Position numbers and translations under genes: made by a program. From assembly GCA_020846715.1 (NCBI GenBank), contig JADLDK010000005.1, forward strand, positions 1 through 64,000: a stretch of 64,000 bases of DNA, given 5' to 3'. Shown here one piece after another: positions 26,559 through 35,705 of the stretch (its first letter is position 1; every line of letters starts with the position of its first letter). Source of the stretch: Armatimonadota bacterium. GTDB taxonomy: Bacteria; Armatimonadota; UBA5829; DSUL01. Below the pieces are notes generated by a model, which was not told the DNA's origin, searched no databases, and was given only the letters and a program-made list of their open reading frames with translations.

Positions 26559-27646
26559 CGGACTTCGAGCAGAAGCTGGCTCGCGTCAGGGCGCTGCTGC
26601 AGGAGCAGGGGTTGGATGGCGCGGTGTTCGGCACAGTGGCCAACTTCGCCTGGCTTACCGGCGGTGCGGACAACCACGTTGGGATAACCTCGGACAACGG
26701 CAACGCGGCGGCAGTCGTGACTCCCTCAGAAGTCTTTGTCGTGACCGACAACATCGAAGCGCCGAGATTGCGTGATGAAGAGACAGTGAGTCTGGGGCTT
26801 GAAGTGGTGGAGTTTCCCTGGTGGGAGCCGGATCTGACCGGTGCTGTCACACAGAGGCTTCAAAGTCAAAGGTGGGCTTCAGACATGCACACACCGGGAC
26901 AGCCGGACGTGGAGCCTCTCATGTATCGGTTGCGCGCGGAGCTGACCGTGCAGGAGGTGCAGTCGTACCGGGAGCTCGGGCGGATAACGGGTCTTGCTCT
27001 GCAGCGTGTTGGGGAAAGTGTTGAGGTTGGCCAGTCCGAGCATGAAATCGCGGGAAAGCTCGCAGGCGCTCTTTACTCCAAAGGCGTCATCGCAAGTGTC
27101 ATTCTCGTGGCTGCCGATGAGCGCATAAGTCTCTACCGCCATCCTGTTCCCACCGCCAAACGCATCGAAAAGGCCTGCATGCTGGTTGTCGGCGCGCGCT
27201 GGAAAGGCCTGATCTGCTCATGCACCCGCATTGTCCACTTTGGAAAGCTGCCGGAGGAGTTGGCAAGAAAGCATCAGGCCGTCTGCGAAGTTGATGCGGC
27301 TTTTCTATCACACACCCTTCCTGGTGAGACAATCGGAGACGCCGTGAAGGCAGGCTTTGAGGCTTATGCGGCCAGAGGCTATCCTGAAGAGTGGAAGCTG
27401 CACCACCAGGGTGGGCCAACCGGCTACAAGGGGCGCGAGTTCCGGGCCACTCAGAGCAGTCCGCAGCGCATCGCTCCACTTCAGCCGTTTGCCTGGAATC
27501 CCTCCATCACGGGCGCAAAGTCAGAGGATACGGTGCTGGCAAGTGAACCGTGGCCAGATGTGCTGACTGTGACGCCGGAGTGGCCGATCGTGGATGTGCA
27601 GACTCCTTCCGGGTGGCGTCAGCGGGCAGATATTCTCGTGAAATAG
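26555..27646 (+). CDS. M24 (aminopeptidase P-like) family protein without metal ligands
   Basis: A 363-residue product with the creatinase-type N-domain (MTDFEQKLARVRALLQEQGL, then NFAWLTGG) and a pita-bread C-domain (LHHQGGPTGYKG). In metallo-M24 enzymes five ligands are expected: Asp in iDaGa, Asp in sDiTR, His, and two Glu. Here the first reads VVGARWKG and the second SCTRI; the Glu of the EPG motif is Asn in FAWNPSITG. The His remains. It is therefore either a creatinase-like non-metal hydrolase or a non-catalytic member. GTG start overlaps the upstream stop. Confidence 0.85.
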   Translation: MTDFEQKLARVRALLQEQGLDGAVFGTVANFAWLTGGADNHVGITSDNGNAAAVVTPSEVFVVTDNIEAPRLRDEETVSLGLEVVEFPWWEPDLTGAVTQRLQSQRWASDMHTPGQPDVEPLMYRLRAELTVQEVQSYRELGRITGLALQRVGESVEVGQSEHEIAGKLAGALYSKGVIASVILVAADERISLYRHPVPTAKRIEKACMLVVGARWKGLICSCTRIVHFGKLPEELARKHQAVCEVDAAFLSHTLPGETIGDAVKAGFEAYAARGYPEEWKLHHQGGPTGYKGREFRATQSSPQRIAPLQPFAWNPSITGAKSEDTVLASEPWPDVLTVTPEWPIVDVQTPSGWRQRADILVK

Positions 27647-27710
27647 GGTTCCACGCCTCTGGGCGTCCTGTCAGAAAGGGCGCGGTATGTCACGCGCGCA
27701 AAGGACGGGG

Positions 27711-28445
27711 CTAGCTGGCTTTGTCCACTGCAGCGTGACTCTCCCGGGCTATCTGTTCGGGATTGTAGTTCTGATACAGATAGACCGCTGCGCTGGTGCC
27801 GATGCGGTTTGCTCCAGCGTCCAGAAGCTCAAGCGTCTGTTGAACGGTGCGGATACCTCCGGCCGCTTTCACGCCCATTCCCGGACCAACAATGCGCCGG
27901 ATGAAGCGAATGTCATCCACTGTCGCCCCACGCTGCGCGGTGCCGGTGGAAGTCTTTATGAAGTCCGCTCCCGCGTCGCGGATAATCTCGCAGGCGAGCT
28001 TTTTCTCCGGGTCTGTGAGGAAGCAAGTCTCGATGATAAACTTAATCTGGGCGCGCTTGTCATCAGAGATCATCTCGTTCATGCGCAGGACGTCAACCAG
28101 ATCGTTCACTTCGCGCTCGACAATCTCGTATTCCCCGCTCTTGAAAGCGGAGATATTCATCACCACATCCAGCTCTTCAGCCCCTTTCGCAAGGGCAGCT
28201 TTGGCCTCGGCCACCTTAACAGCGCGGCTGGTAGCTCCGTAGGGGAAGCTGACAACCGTTCCAACTTTGACATCCGAGCCTTCGAGCTGGCGCGCCGCCG
28301 TATTGACCCAGCACGGGAGCACGCATACGCTTGCAAAATGGTAGTCTCTTGCTTCGGAGCAGATCCGGATCACGTCATCGCGGGTTGAGGTCGCCCGCAA
28401 GAGCGTGTAGTCCATCATTTTCGCGAACTGTTCTCTGGTGTACAT
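27711..28445 (-). CDS. deoC: deoxyribose-phosphate aldolase
   Basis: Class I aldolase splitting 2-deoxyribose-5-phosphate to glyceraldehyde-3-phosphate and acetaldehyde, in deoxynucleoside salvage. The Schiff-base lysine is in GADFIKTSTG, and ELDVVMNISAFKSG and MGVKAAGGIRT are typical. ATG at 28445 has AAGG seven bases upstream and gives 244 residues. It lies downstream of trpA on the same strand with a 153-base gap, so it may be separate from the trp operon. Confidence 0.96.
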   Translation of the reverse strand: MYTREQFAKMMDYTLLRATSTRDDVIRICSEARDYHFASVCVLPCWVNTAARQLEGSDVKVGTVVSFPYGATSRAVKVAEAKAALAKGAEELDVVMNISAFKSGEYEIVEREVNDLVDVLRMNEMISDDKRAQIKFIIETCFLTDPEKKLACEIIRDAGADFIKTSTGTAQRGATVDDIRFIRRIVGPGMGVKAAGGIRTVQQTLELLDAGANRIGTSAAVYLYQNYNPEQIARESHAAVDKAS

Positions 28446-28598
28446 CGCACGCCTTCGTTCGAAGCTGCGCACTGAAGTGCCGCCCTGCGAGGTCTGTGCA
28501 TCAATTTTCGATGACAGAGCCCATCAGCGCAGGCGCTACTGGCATTTTAGCTGCGGCTGCTGCTTCGCTGCGGGGGAATGTGTCAGACCCGGAAAAGG

Positions 28599-29411
28599 TC
28601 AGTGGGATGGAGCGAGAACGCCCGTCCCCTCTTTCAAATCTCGCACAAACTCCCGAACCCTGGGCAGGAAATCGTCCTGCCGGTGTTTCGCGTGAATAAA
28701 ATCCACAAGCGCGCTGCCGACAACGGCTCCGTCGGCAATCCGGCAAACCTCCTGCACGTGCTCCCGGGTTGAAATTCCAAACCCGACAACAACAGGCTTA
28801 TCGGTATGATTCCGTATTTTCCGCAGTAAATCACCTAACTCCGGCGGCAGCGCCTGGCGCGCTCCGGTGATTCCAGTGCGGGAGACGCAGTAAATAAAGC
28901 CAGTGCTGATGCTGGCAACGAGTTCAATTCGCTCATCTGTGCTTGTTGGGGCAAGCAGAAAAATAGTGTCCAGATTGTGCTCACGCGCCGAGCTAATCCA
29001 CTTTCCGGATTCTTCAGGCGTCAGATCGGTCATAATCACGCCGTCCACTCCGGCGCGCTCTGCTTCCGTTGCAAATTTCTCCAACCCGAAGCTGAATACG
29101 GGGTTGCTGTAGGTCATCAGCACAATTGGCGTCTGGGAGACCTGACGAATCCGTTCGACAGCGTCCAGCACATCCTGCAGGCTCACGCCACGCTGGAGCG
29201 CCCGGAAAAAAGCCGCCTGATTGCTGGGGCCGTCCGCCATCGGGTCGGAGAAAGGCACACCGATCTCGACAACGTCCGCGCCCGCAGCTTCCAGCTCCAG
29301 CACCAGCGGATCGGTTGCGAAAATCCCGGGGTCTCCGCCAGCGATAAAAGGCACCAGCGCGTGCCCGCCCGTTTGTCGTAACTCAGAAAAGCGACGGCTG
29401 ATCCGGCTCAC
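28599..29411 (-). CDS. trpA: tryptophan synthase alpha subunit
   Basis: Cleaves indole-3-glycerol phosphate to indole, which is channelled to TrpB. The signature [17 protein letters not shown] is present with its catalytic Glu and Asp, then [11 protein letters not shown] and the phosphate-binding [11 protein letters not shown]. 270 residues, full length. GTG start with GGAG upstream, inside the 3' end of trpB (29-base overlap), so the two subunits are made together. Last gene of the trp operon. Confidence 0.97.
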   Translation of the reverse strand: MSRISRRFSELRQTGGHALVPFIAGGDPGIFATDPLVLELEAAGADVVEIGVPFSDPMADGPSNQAAFFRALQRGVSLQDVLDAVERIRQVSQTPIVLMTYSNPVFSFGLEKFATEAERAGVDGVIMTDLTPEESGKWISSAREHNLDTIFLLAPTSTDERIELVASISTGFIYCVSRTGITGARQALPPELGDLLRKIRNHTDKPVVVGFGISTREHVQEVCRIADGAVVGSALVDFIHAKHRQDDFLPRVREFVRDLKEGTGVLAPSH

Positions 29412-30621
29412 TTTGCTTCTCCATCAGGCGGGCAACAGTCTCCACATCCTTGTCTCCCCTGCCCGAGAGGTTGACAATAACAATTCTATCCTTCGAAAGC
29501 GTCGGCGCCAGCTTGATACACTGCGCGATTGCGTGTGACGGCTCAAGCGCTGGAATAATGCCCTCCAGTCGCGTCAACTCCTCAAATCCCTGCAGAGCTT
29601 CTGAATCAGTAATACCCACATACTGCGCCCGGCCACTGTCCCGCAGCCAGCTATGTTCCGGCCCGACGCCCGGATAGTCCAGCCCCGCGGACACCGAGTG
29701 CGTCTGCGCAACCTGCCCGCTCTCATCCTGCAAGAGATAGCTGTAGGAGCCATGCAGGACTCCCGGCCTTCCCGCTACAAGCGTGGCTGCCGTGTCCTTG
29801 CTTTCAATGCCGTGGCCCGCTGCCTCCACGCCTATCAGCTTTACCTCTTTGTCTTCAATGAACGGATAGAAGATGCCAATGGCGTTTGAACCACCGCCGA
29901 CGCAGGCCATCACGTAGTCCGGCAGGCGTCCCTCAAGCTCCAGAATCTGCTGGCGCGCCTCTTTTCCGATGACTGACTGGAAGTCCCGCACCATCAGCGG
30001 ATAGGGGTAGGGGCCGACGACCGAGCCAATCACGTAATGGGTATCGGCGACATTTGTGACCCAGTCGCGCAGCGCCTCGTTGGTGGCGTCCTTGAGAGTG
30101 CGCGTACCCGATGTGACCGGAATGACGCGCGCCCCCAGCAGCTCCATCCGGAAGACATTGAGAGCCTGCCGATGGATGTCCTCTTCGCCCATATAAACGT
30201 CACACTTAAAGCCAAACAGTGCGCACACGGTTGCGGTCGCAACGCCATGCTGCCCCGCGCCAGTCTCGGCAATGATTCGGGGCTTGCCCATCTTGCGGGC
30301 CAGCAAAATCTGCCCCATGACGTTGTTGAGTTTGTGGGCGCCCGTGTGACAGAGGTCTTCCCGCTTCAGGTAAATCCGGGCGCCTCCGAGCTTTTCCGTT
30401 AGACGCCGGGCGAAGTACAGACCCGTCGGGCGTCCGACGTAGGTCCGCAGGTAGTGGTTCAGCTCTTCCTGGAACTCTTTGGACTCCCGGCTGTCTTCGT
30501 AAATCGCCGCCAACTCATCCAGCGCGGGGATCAGTGTCTCTGGCACAAAGCGGCCGCCGTACGGGCCAAAATGCCACCGTGAGGGGGGTTCAGAAATCTG
30601 GTGTAGCTTTTGCGCGCTCAA
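29383..30621 (-). CDS. trpB: tryptophan synthase beta subunit
   Basis: PLP enzyme joining indole and serine to tryptophan. The PLP lysine is in [13 protein letters not shown] (about residue 95), the glycine-rich phosphate loop is [11 protein letters not shown], and the catalytic ETGAGQHG motif is present. 412 residues. It starts with TTG and overlaps both neighbours (trpF 32 bases, trpA 29 bases). The regular, substrate-channelling TrpB1 type by its motifs. Confidence 0.97.
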   Translation of the reverse strand: MSAQKLHQISEPPSRWHFGPYGGRFVPETLIPALDELAAIYEDSRESKEFQEELNHYLRTYVGRPTGLYFARRLTEKLGGARIYLKREDLCHTGAHKLNNVMGQILLARKMGKPRIIAETGAGQHGVATATVCALFGFKCDVYMGEEDIHRQALNVFRMELLGARVIPVTSGTRTLKDATNEALRDWVTNVADTHYVIGSVVGPYPYPLMVRDFQSVIGKEARQQILELEGRLPDYVMACVGGGSNAIGIFYPFIEDKEVKLIGVEAAGHGIESKDTAATLVAGRPGVLHGSYSYLLQDESGQVAQTHSVSAGLDYPGVGPEHSWLRDSGRAQYVGITDSEALQGFEELTRLEGIIPALEPSHAIAQCIKLAPTLSKDRIVIVNLSGRGDKDVETVARLMEKQSEPDQPSLF

Positions 30622-31213
30622 TAAATAGCCTGACCTTTTCCGGATCTTTCACGCCCGGCCTGGATTCGACACCGCTGGAGACGTCCACCGCGTAGGGGCG
30701 CATTTGTCTCACGGCAGACTCGACGTTGTCCACCGTAAGTCCACCGGAGACGATAACCGGCTTTCCCAGTCTATCCGCCTGCCTGGCAAGCTCCCAGTCG
30801 AAGGTTTTTCCACTTCCTCCGGCAGCCTCCGGCACAAAAGCGTCCAGCAGAATCGCACACGCATGCTCCACACCTGGCACGTCCTGCAGAGACGCTTCGT
30901 TTTTCACGCGAATCCCAAGGACAATGCGCCTGTCCGCGATTCTCCGGACATACGGCAGTGAGTAGCCCGAGTGAAGCTGAACAGCATCCAGAGAGCATGC
31001 AGCCGCAATCGTGGAAGCGTCCGGGTCCTCGCCCACAAACACACCCACGGCCTGCACAAATGGAGGCAGCCGGCGGATGATATCGCGGGCGCTTTCGGGG
31101 GAGATACGGCGAGGGCTCTCCGCGAAAACAAACCCCAGGGCGTCCGCTCCAGCCTCAACAGCCGCCTGAGCGTCCTGTAGATTCGTGATACCACAAATCT
31201 TTACACGGGTCAA
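30590..31213 (-). CDS. trpF: phosphoribosylanthranilate isomerase
   Basis: Amadori isomerase of the third tryptophan-specific step. The N-terminal [12 protein letters not shown] carries the catalytic Cys, [15 protein letters not shown] follows, and the C-terminal [15 protein letters not shown] holds the catalytic Asp and the phosphate-binding region. 207 residues. TTG start overlaps the trpC stop (TTGA), and its end overlaps trpB. Confidence 0.96.
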   Translation of the reverse strand: MTRVKICGITNLQDAQAAVEAGADALGFVFAESPRRISPESARDIIRRLPPFVQAVGVFVGEDPDASTIAAACSLDAVQLHSGYSLPYVRRIADRRIVLGIRVKNEASLQDVPGVEHACAILLDAFVPEAAGGSGKTFDWELARQADRLGKPVIVSGGLTVDNVESAVRQMRPYAVDVSSGVESRPGVKDPEKVRLFIERAKATPDF

Positions 31214-32049
31214 CCAGACACTCCGGCAAGCTCGCGCACCTTGGCTTCGATATCCTCAGAAGCCATCAGCGCCTCACCCACCAGCACAGCGTCAACTCCC
31301 GCTTGCGCCAGCCTGTCAACGTCGCATTTTTCGAATATCCCGCTCTCTCCGACCAGGATGCGCTCAGAGGGAACCGACGCCGCCAGCTTCTCAGTTGTCT
31401 CCAGCGTCACATCGAAGGTGGCAAGGTTGCGATTGTTAATGCCGATCAGCTCAAAGCCGCTGGCTACGGCAAAGTCCAGCTCAGCCATCGTGTGCGCCTC
31501 CACCAGCGCATCCATTCCCAGCTCTCGCGCCTGGCCGTAGAGGCTCTTCAAAACATCCGCCTCCAGCGCCGCAACAATCAGCAGAACGCAGTCCGCGCCG
31601 TGTGCCCGCGCTTCAAACACCTGATAGGGCTCCACGATGAAGTCCTTCTGGAGAATTGGCAGCCGGACATGCTCCCGCACTGTTGGAATGCGTTCAAGCG
31701 CGCCGCCAAAAAAACGCGAGTCTGTGAGGATGGAAAGACACGCCGCTCCACCAGCTTCATAGACTTTCGCAATCTCCAGCGCATTGACGTTCTCCCGGAT
31801 GGAGCCTTTGCTTGGAGACTTGCCCTTGATCTCCGCGATAAGCGCAGGAGGTGCAGGGCGGGGGAGGGCCTGCTCGCCTGCCGCGCGCGCTGCCCGGCGC
31901 TTTCCCTGACTGCTACGGCGCAGGGTCTCGGCGAAAGGACGCGCTGGGGGCGCTTGCTGTATCCTCTCCTGCATCTCAGCAAGCGGCACAGTCTGCTTGC
32001 GCCCGTCAATCTCCGTTCGCTTGTACTCGATTATTTCATCCAGTATCAT
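31210..32049 (-). CDS. trpC: indole-3-glycerol phosphate synthase
   Basis: Closes the indole ring. LIAEIKGKSPSKGSIREN carries the catalytic lysines, then FIVEPYQVFEARAHGADCVLL, GINNRNLATF and VGESGIF. A start at ATG 32049 (279 residues) fits the family; a GTG at 32085 would add 12 residues and lies just after the trpD stop. Neither has a good ribosome binding site. The end overlaps trpF by four bases. Confidence 0.95.
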   Translation of the reverse strand: MILDEIIEYKRTEIDGRKQTVPLAEMQERIQQAPPARPFAETLRRSSQGKRRAARAAGEQALPRPAPPALIAEIKGKSPSKGSIRENVNALEIAKVYEAGGAACLSILTDSRFFGGALERIPTVREHVRLPILQKDFIVEPYQVFEARAHGADCVLLIVAALEADVLKSLYGQARELGMDALVEAHTMAELDFAVASGFELIGINNRNLATFDVTLETTEKLAASVPSERILVGESGIFEKCDVDRLAQAGVDAVLVGEALMASEDIEAKVRELAGVSG

Positions 32050-32090
32050 GATTTTATCAGGGAGTGTGCCCGGTTTGCGGGGCACATTCG

Positions 32091-33119
32091 CTACGTCTGC
32101 TGCGCTCCAAGAGCCTGTGACCTGTCTTTGTAGCGCCGGAAAACGTCCAGCGCCGCGCCTTCCGCAATGGTGGCATCCGCTAATTCCAGTCCGTGCTGCA
32201 AAGACTCCGCCAGGCCGGACACAAAGAGTGCCGCGCCAGCGTTGAGAGCTGCTATTTCACGCGCGCGAGGCGCCCCGCCGGACAATACCTGCATAAAGAC
32301 CTCCGCGTTGTGGGCTGCTTCTCCGCCAGCGATATCTTCTGGACTGCACGCCCTCAGTCCGACGTCCTGCGGCCGGAACACCCACTGGCTCACCTCTGCG
32401 TCCCTCACCTCACACACGTGCGTTTCGCCAAATGTCGCCAGCTCATCAATCCCCCGCAGACCGTGAACGACCATTGCCCGTTCACTGCCGAGCCTTGCCA
32501 GCGCTCCCGCCAGCAGCTCACATCCCCAGTCCTCAAAGACTCCCAGCACCTGCCTCCTCGCTCCGGCGGGATTTGTGAGGGGGCCAAGTATGTTGAACAC
32601 TGTGCGAACGCCAATCTCACGGCGTGGAATCGCGGCATGCTTCATAGCGGGATGCAGTGAGGCGGCGAAGAGAAATCCGATACCCACCTCGTCAATGAGG
32701 CTGCCTACCTGTTCCGCTGAGAGCGAAATGTTAACACCGAGAGCTTCAAGAACGTCAGCGCTGCCGCACTTGCTGCTGGCGGCGCGGTTGCCGTGCTTGG
32801 CCACCGCCGCGCCTGCTCCGGCGACAATGAAGGCCGCAGTTGTGGAGATGTTAAAAGTGTTCAGCCGGTCGCCACCTGTGCCGCACGTATCTACGACGAT
32901 CGGGCGATTCGTGCGGACTTTGATGGATTTCTCACGCATGGCTCGGGCGAAACCGGTGATCTCCTCACTCGTCTCCCCCTTCATCCTCAAACCTACGACC
33001 AGAGCGCCGAACTGCGCCGGTGAGACTTCGCCCTCCATAATCGAAGCCATCACAGCCGCCGATTCCCGCTCTGTGAGGTTCTCCCGGGAGAGCACTTTCT
33101 TTATGGCTTCGGTCACCAT
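32091..33119 (-). CDS. trpD: anthranilate phosphoribosyltransferase
   Basis: Transfers phosphoribose from PRPP to anthranilate. DTCGTGGD binds PRPP, followed by HGNRAASSKCGSADVLEALG and the metal-binding HGLRGIDELATFG near residue 225. From ATG 33119 the product is 342 residues, the usual length, and leaves 28 bases to trpG. A longer in-frame start at 33185 would overlap trpG and lacks support. Confidence 0.96.
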   Translation of the reverse strand: MVTEAIKKVLSRENLTERESAAVMASIMEGEVSPAQFGALVVGLRMKGETSEEITGFARAMREKSIKVRTNRPIVVDTCGTGGDRLNTFNISTTAAFIVAGAGAAVAKHGNRAASSKCGSADVLEALGVNISLSAEQVGSLIDEVGIGFLFAASLHPAMKHAAIPRREIGVRTVFNILGPLTNPAGARRQVLGVFEDWGCELLAGALARLGSERAMVVHGLRGIDELATFGETHVCEVRDAEVSQWVFRPQDVGLRACSPEDIAGGEAAHNAEVFMQVLSGGAPRAREIAALNAGAALFVSGLAESLQHGLELADATIAEGAALDVFRRYKDRSQALGAQQT

Positions 33120-33147
33120 TGGCGGAGATTCCGTTTCAGAGTGCGCA

Positions 33148-33735
33148 CTAAGCGGCTTCCTCAGGCGCCCACTCACCCGTAACAAAGTTGCGCAGCAAGG
33201 TCTTTCCGTCGCGCGTGAGGATAGACTCCGGATGAAACTGCACGCCTTCCAGTTGCAGCGTCTTGTGCCGCAGCCCCATGATCTCGCCTTCTTCCGTCCA
33301 GGCGCTTACGGTCAGGCAGTCCGGCAGGCTGTCACGCTGAATGATCAGAGAATGGTAGCGCGTCGCTACGAAAGGGTTGTCCAGAGACTTGAACAGCCCC
33401 TTTCCGTCGTGATAGATCAGAGATGTTTTCCCGTGCATTGGCCTGGCCGCCCGGACGATCTGCGCACCGAAAGCAGCCCCGATGGACTGATGACCCAGAC
33501 ACACTCCCAGCAGCGGAATCTTCCCGGCAAACTCTTGAACCGTGTCCACGGATATGCCAGCCTCCTTCGGAGTACAGGGCCCGGGCGAGATGACGATTCG
33601 GTCCGGCTTCAGATCGTGAATGTCCGCCACGCCAATCTCGTCGTTGCGCTTGACAACAAGCTGTTCGCCCATTTCGCCGAGATACTGCACGAGGTTGTAT
33701 GTGAAGCTGTCGTAGTTGTCGATGACAAGTATCAT
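33148..33735 (-). CDS. trpG: anthranilate synthase component II (glutamine amidotransferase)
   Basis: Supplies ammonia from glutamine to TrpE. The nucleophile is in [14 protein letters not shown]; the start [20 protein letters not shown] and [14 protein letters not shown] are typical; the late HPESI carries the catalytic His and Glu. 195 residues. It may also serve p-aminobenzoate synthesis, as no separate pabA is in view. A 130-base gap separates it from trpE. Confidence 0.96.
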   Translation of the reverse strand: MILVIDNYDSFTYNLVQYLGEMGEQLVVKRNDEIGVADIHDLKPDRIVISPGPCTPKEAGISVDTVQEFAGKIPLLGVCLGHQSIGAAFGAQIVRAARPMHGKTSLIYHDGKGLFKSLDNPFVATRYHSLIIQRDSLPDCLTVSAWTEEGEIMGLRHKTLQLEGVQFHPESILTRDGKTLLRNFVTGEWAPEEAA

Positions 33736-33865
33736 TGTTGTCAGTCCGCGGAGTTTGTCGAGCCTGCTCCGGATGAGTCAGGTTTGCTGAATGTGAAAGT
33801 CTGGCAGCCCGTCACGCCCTGCGCGCCGCTGAGATGCTCGGGGCAGCGCCTGCTCAGAGAGGCGT

Positions 33866-35392
33866 CTATTCCAGTCCCGCTTCCGCCACCTCCAGCGCTC
33901 TTAGAAGCGCACGAGCTTTGTTCATGCATTCCTGATGTTCGCGCTCCGGCACGGAGTCCGCCACGATACCCGCGCCAGCCTGGACAGTAGCCACACCGTC
34001 TTTGATTAATATTGTTCGGATTGTAATGGCCATGTCCATATCACCCGAAAAGCTGATGTACCCCAGCGCGCCCGCGTAGGGGCCGCGCCGCGTAGTTTCG
34101 AGTTCGTCTATGATCTCCATCGCACGGATTTTTGGCGCTCCGGACACCGTACCCGCAGGGAACGTGGCGCGCAGAACATCAAAGCTGTCATTGCTGGATC
34201 GGAGCTGCCCAATGACATTGCTGACAATATGCATAACGTGAGAGTAGCGCTCAATCGTCATCAGATTGTCAACCTGTACGCTGCCGAAGTGACACACTCG
34301 CCCAATGTCGTTGCGCCCGAGATCAACGAGCATGATATGCTCAGCGAGCTCTTTCTCATCCGCCAGCAACTCTGTCTCCAGGGCGTGGTCTTCTTCCGTG
34401 CTGCGGCCGCGCGGGCGCGTTCCGGCAATCGGGCGCACAGTGACCGTGCCCTGCTGCTCACGCACCAGAATTTCCGGGGAGCTCCCAACGATGTCCATAT
34501 CACCCAGCGACAGATAATACATGTAAGGCGAGGGGTTGAGAGAACGCAGGGCGCGATAAATGTCGAAGGGGTGCGCCTTAACTGGCGCCGACAACCGCTG
34601 AGACAACACCACCTGAATGACGTCCCCCGCCCTGATGTACTCCTTGCAACGCTCGACTGCCGCCTCAAACTCGTGTCTGGGCACATTCGGGGTCATCTGA
34701 ATGTCTCGCTGTGAACCTGAAGTTGAATCCGAAAGCGGCGCGGGACGCTTCAGCAGGGCGATAATCTCCTCAATCTTCGCAGTCGCTCTCGCGTAGGCTT
34801 CTTCAGGGTCTCCATCTACTCGCGCATTGACCAGTACCTTCAGCCGGTGCTGGACGTGGTCGAAAATCAACAGAGAATCCGTGAGTAGAAATACACAGTC
34901 GTAGAACCGCTGATCGTCTGTTACTGTATCCGGAATGTCTTCAAAGAAACGGATAGTGTCGTAGCCGATATAGCCGACTGCTCCCCCACTGAAAGGGGGC
35001 AGCTCTTCTCCGCCAACCCACGTATATCTGCTGAGAAGGTCCTTGAGCAGGTGCAGTGGATCACTACCTGCTCCCATTCCCACCTGCCGCTCGATGCCAT
35101 CTTCTGTGATGAAAGCTTCTTTCCCCTTAGTCTTGAGGATGCAGAAGGGATCGCTTCCGATGAAGGAGTAACGCGCGATTCGCTCGCCGCCTTCCACAGA
35201 CTCCAGCAGAAAAGAGGCGTGTCCGGGCCCAACTTTGCGGAAAGCCGAGACCGGGGTCTCCATGTCTGCTAGAATCTCGCGATAAACCGGGATCAGATTC
35301 CCACGGCGCGCGCGCTCAATAAATTCAGGTTTGTCGGGTACATACTTTGTCACAGGCGTAGCAGGTATTCTAGCATAGGCGGTGCGGGCCAT
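33866..35392 (-). CDS. trpE: anthranilate synthase component I
   Basis: Chorismate-using enzyme that opens tryptophan synthesis. The 508-residue product shows IPVYREILADMETPVSAF and SFLLESVEGGERIARYSFIG (the Trp-feedback site in homologues contains this LLES), then RPIAGTRPRGRSTEEDHAL, LVDLGRNDIGRV and FPAGTVSGAPKIRAMEII. First gene of trpEGDCFBA. ATG at 35392. The upstream region shared with the divergent LacI-family gene is full of inverted repeats. Confidence 0.96.
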   Translation of the reverse strand: MARTAYARIPATPVTKYVPDKPEFIERARRGNLIPVYREILADMETPVSAFRKVGPGHASFLLESVEGGERIARYSFIGSDPFCILKTKGKEAFITEDGIERQVGMGAGSDPLHLLKDLLSRYTWVGGEELPPFSGGAVGYIGYDTIRFFEDIPDTVTDDQRFYDCVFLLTDSLLIFDHVQHRLKVLVNARVDGDPEEAYARATAKIEEIIALLKRPAPLSDSTSGSQRDIQMTPNVPRHEFEAAVERCKEYIRAGDVIQVVLSQRLSAPVKAHPFDIYRALRSLNPSPYMYYLSLGDMDIVGSSPEILVREQQGTVTVRPIAGTRPRGRSTEEDHALETELLADEKELAEHIMLVDLGRNDIGRVCHFGSVQVDNLMTIERYSHVMHIVSNVIGQLRSSNDSFDVLRATFPAGTVSGAPKIRAMEIIDELETTRRGPYAGALGYISFSGDMDMAITIRTILIKDGVATVQAGAGIVADSVPEREHQECMNKARALLRALEVAEAGLE

Positions 35393-35467
35393 ACCAGTTG
35401 CCCTGGCGGCCCGCCGGGACGCACGTGATGTGCTGGTGCACTCATGCAGTCATTCCATGTCCGAGCC

Positions 35468-35516
35468 TCTGGCCTGCTTTCTTCTGGTAGCAGGAATAAT
35501 TGGCAGGCCAGAAGAA
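35468..35516. promoter_or_regulatory. three-arm inverted-repeat cluster between trpE and the LacI-family gene
   Basis: Three arms can pair in exclusive ways: TCTGGCCTGC (35468-35477) with GCAGGCCAGA (35503-35512), perfect over 10 bp; TTCTTCTGG (35479-35487) with CCAGAAGAA (35508-35516), perfect over 9 bp; and CCTGCT with AGCAGG (35473-35494). Such alternatives are typical of attenuators or of overlapping protein sites. No T-run follows on either strand, so it is not a simple terminator. Confidence 0.5.
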
Positions 35517-35524
35517 GAGACTAC

Positions 35525-35540
35525 CTGCAGCCGGCTGCAG
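35525..35540. promoter_or_regulatory. perfect 16-bp palindrome, candidate operator
   Basis: CTGCAGCCGGCTGCAG reads identically on both strands and has the central CG common in LacI-family operators. It lies 166 bases before the LacI-family start and 133 bases before trpE. It differs from the GTTAC-type sites found further along. Confidence 0.4.
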
Positions 35541-35705
35541 AGCGCTGTCTCACTCTCTGGCGTACTTTCCCGAAAAATGGACTCATTCTGCGCGTAATCG
35601 GGAAAACAGACAGCGGCTGTGGACAGGTCATCTGCTGCTCCAGCATTCGAAAGTGGCGGTATTCCATCGCACTTCGTCCCGGCAACGCAGGTCTCGGAGG
35701 ATTCT

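Larger units (their letters stand above)
35393..35705. other. divergent intergenic region trpE / LacI-family gene
   Basis: No gene seen. Besides the arms and palindrome listed separately, TTTCCCGA (35566-35573) and TCGGGAAA (35598-35605) form a further perfect 8-bp inverted repeat with a 24-base gap. The search for a T-box or a Trp-codon-rich leader peptide was negative by eye. Confidence 0.6.

Noticed and set aside
28539-28555. Sigma-54 type -24/-12 site (TGGCAT then CTGC)
   Set aside because: One mismatch in the -12 element and no gene downstream on the plus strand.
32575-33990. A long plus-strand frame across trpD and trpG
   Set aside because: Antisense to two certain genes and without family character.
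35393-35705. T-box or Trp leader peptide upstream of trpE
   Set aside because: No T-box core sequence and no short frame with adjacent Trp codons was found on the minus strand.
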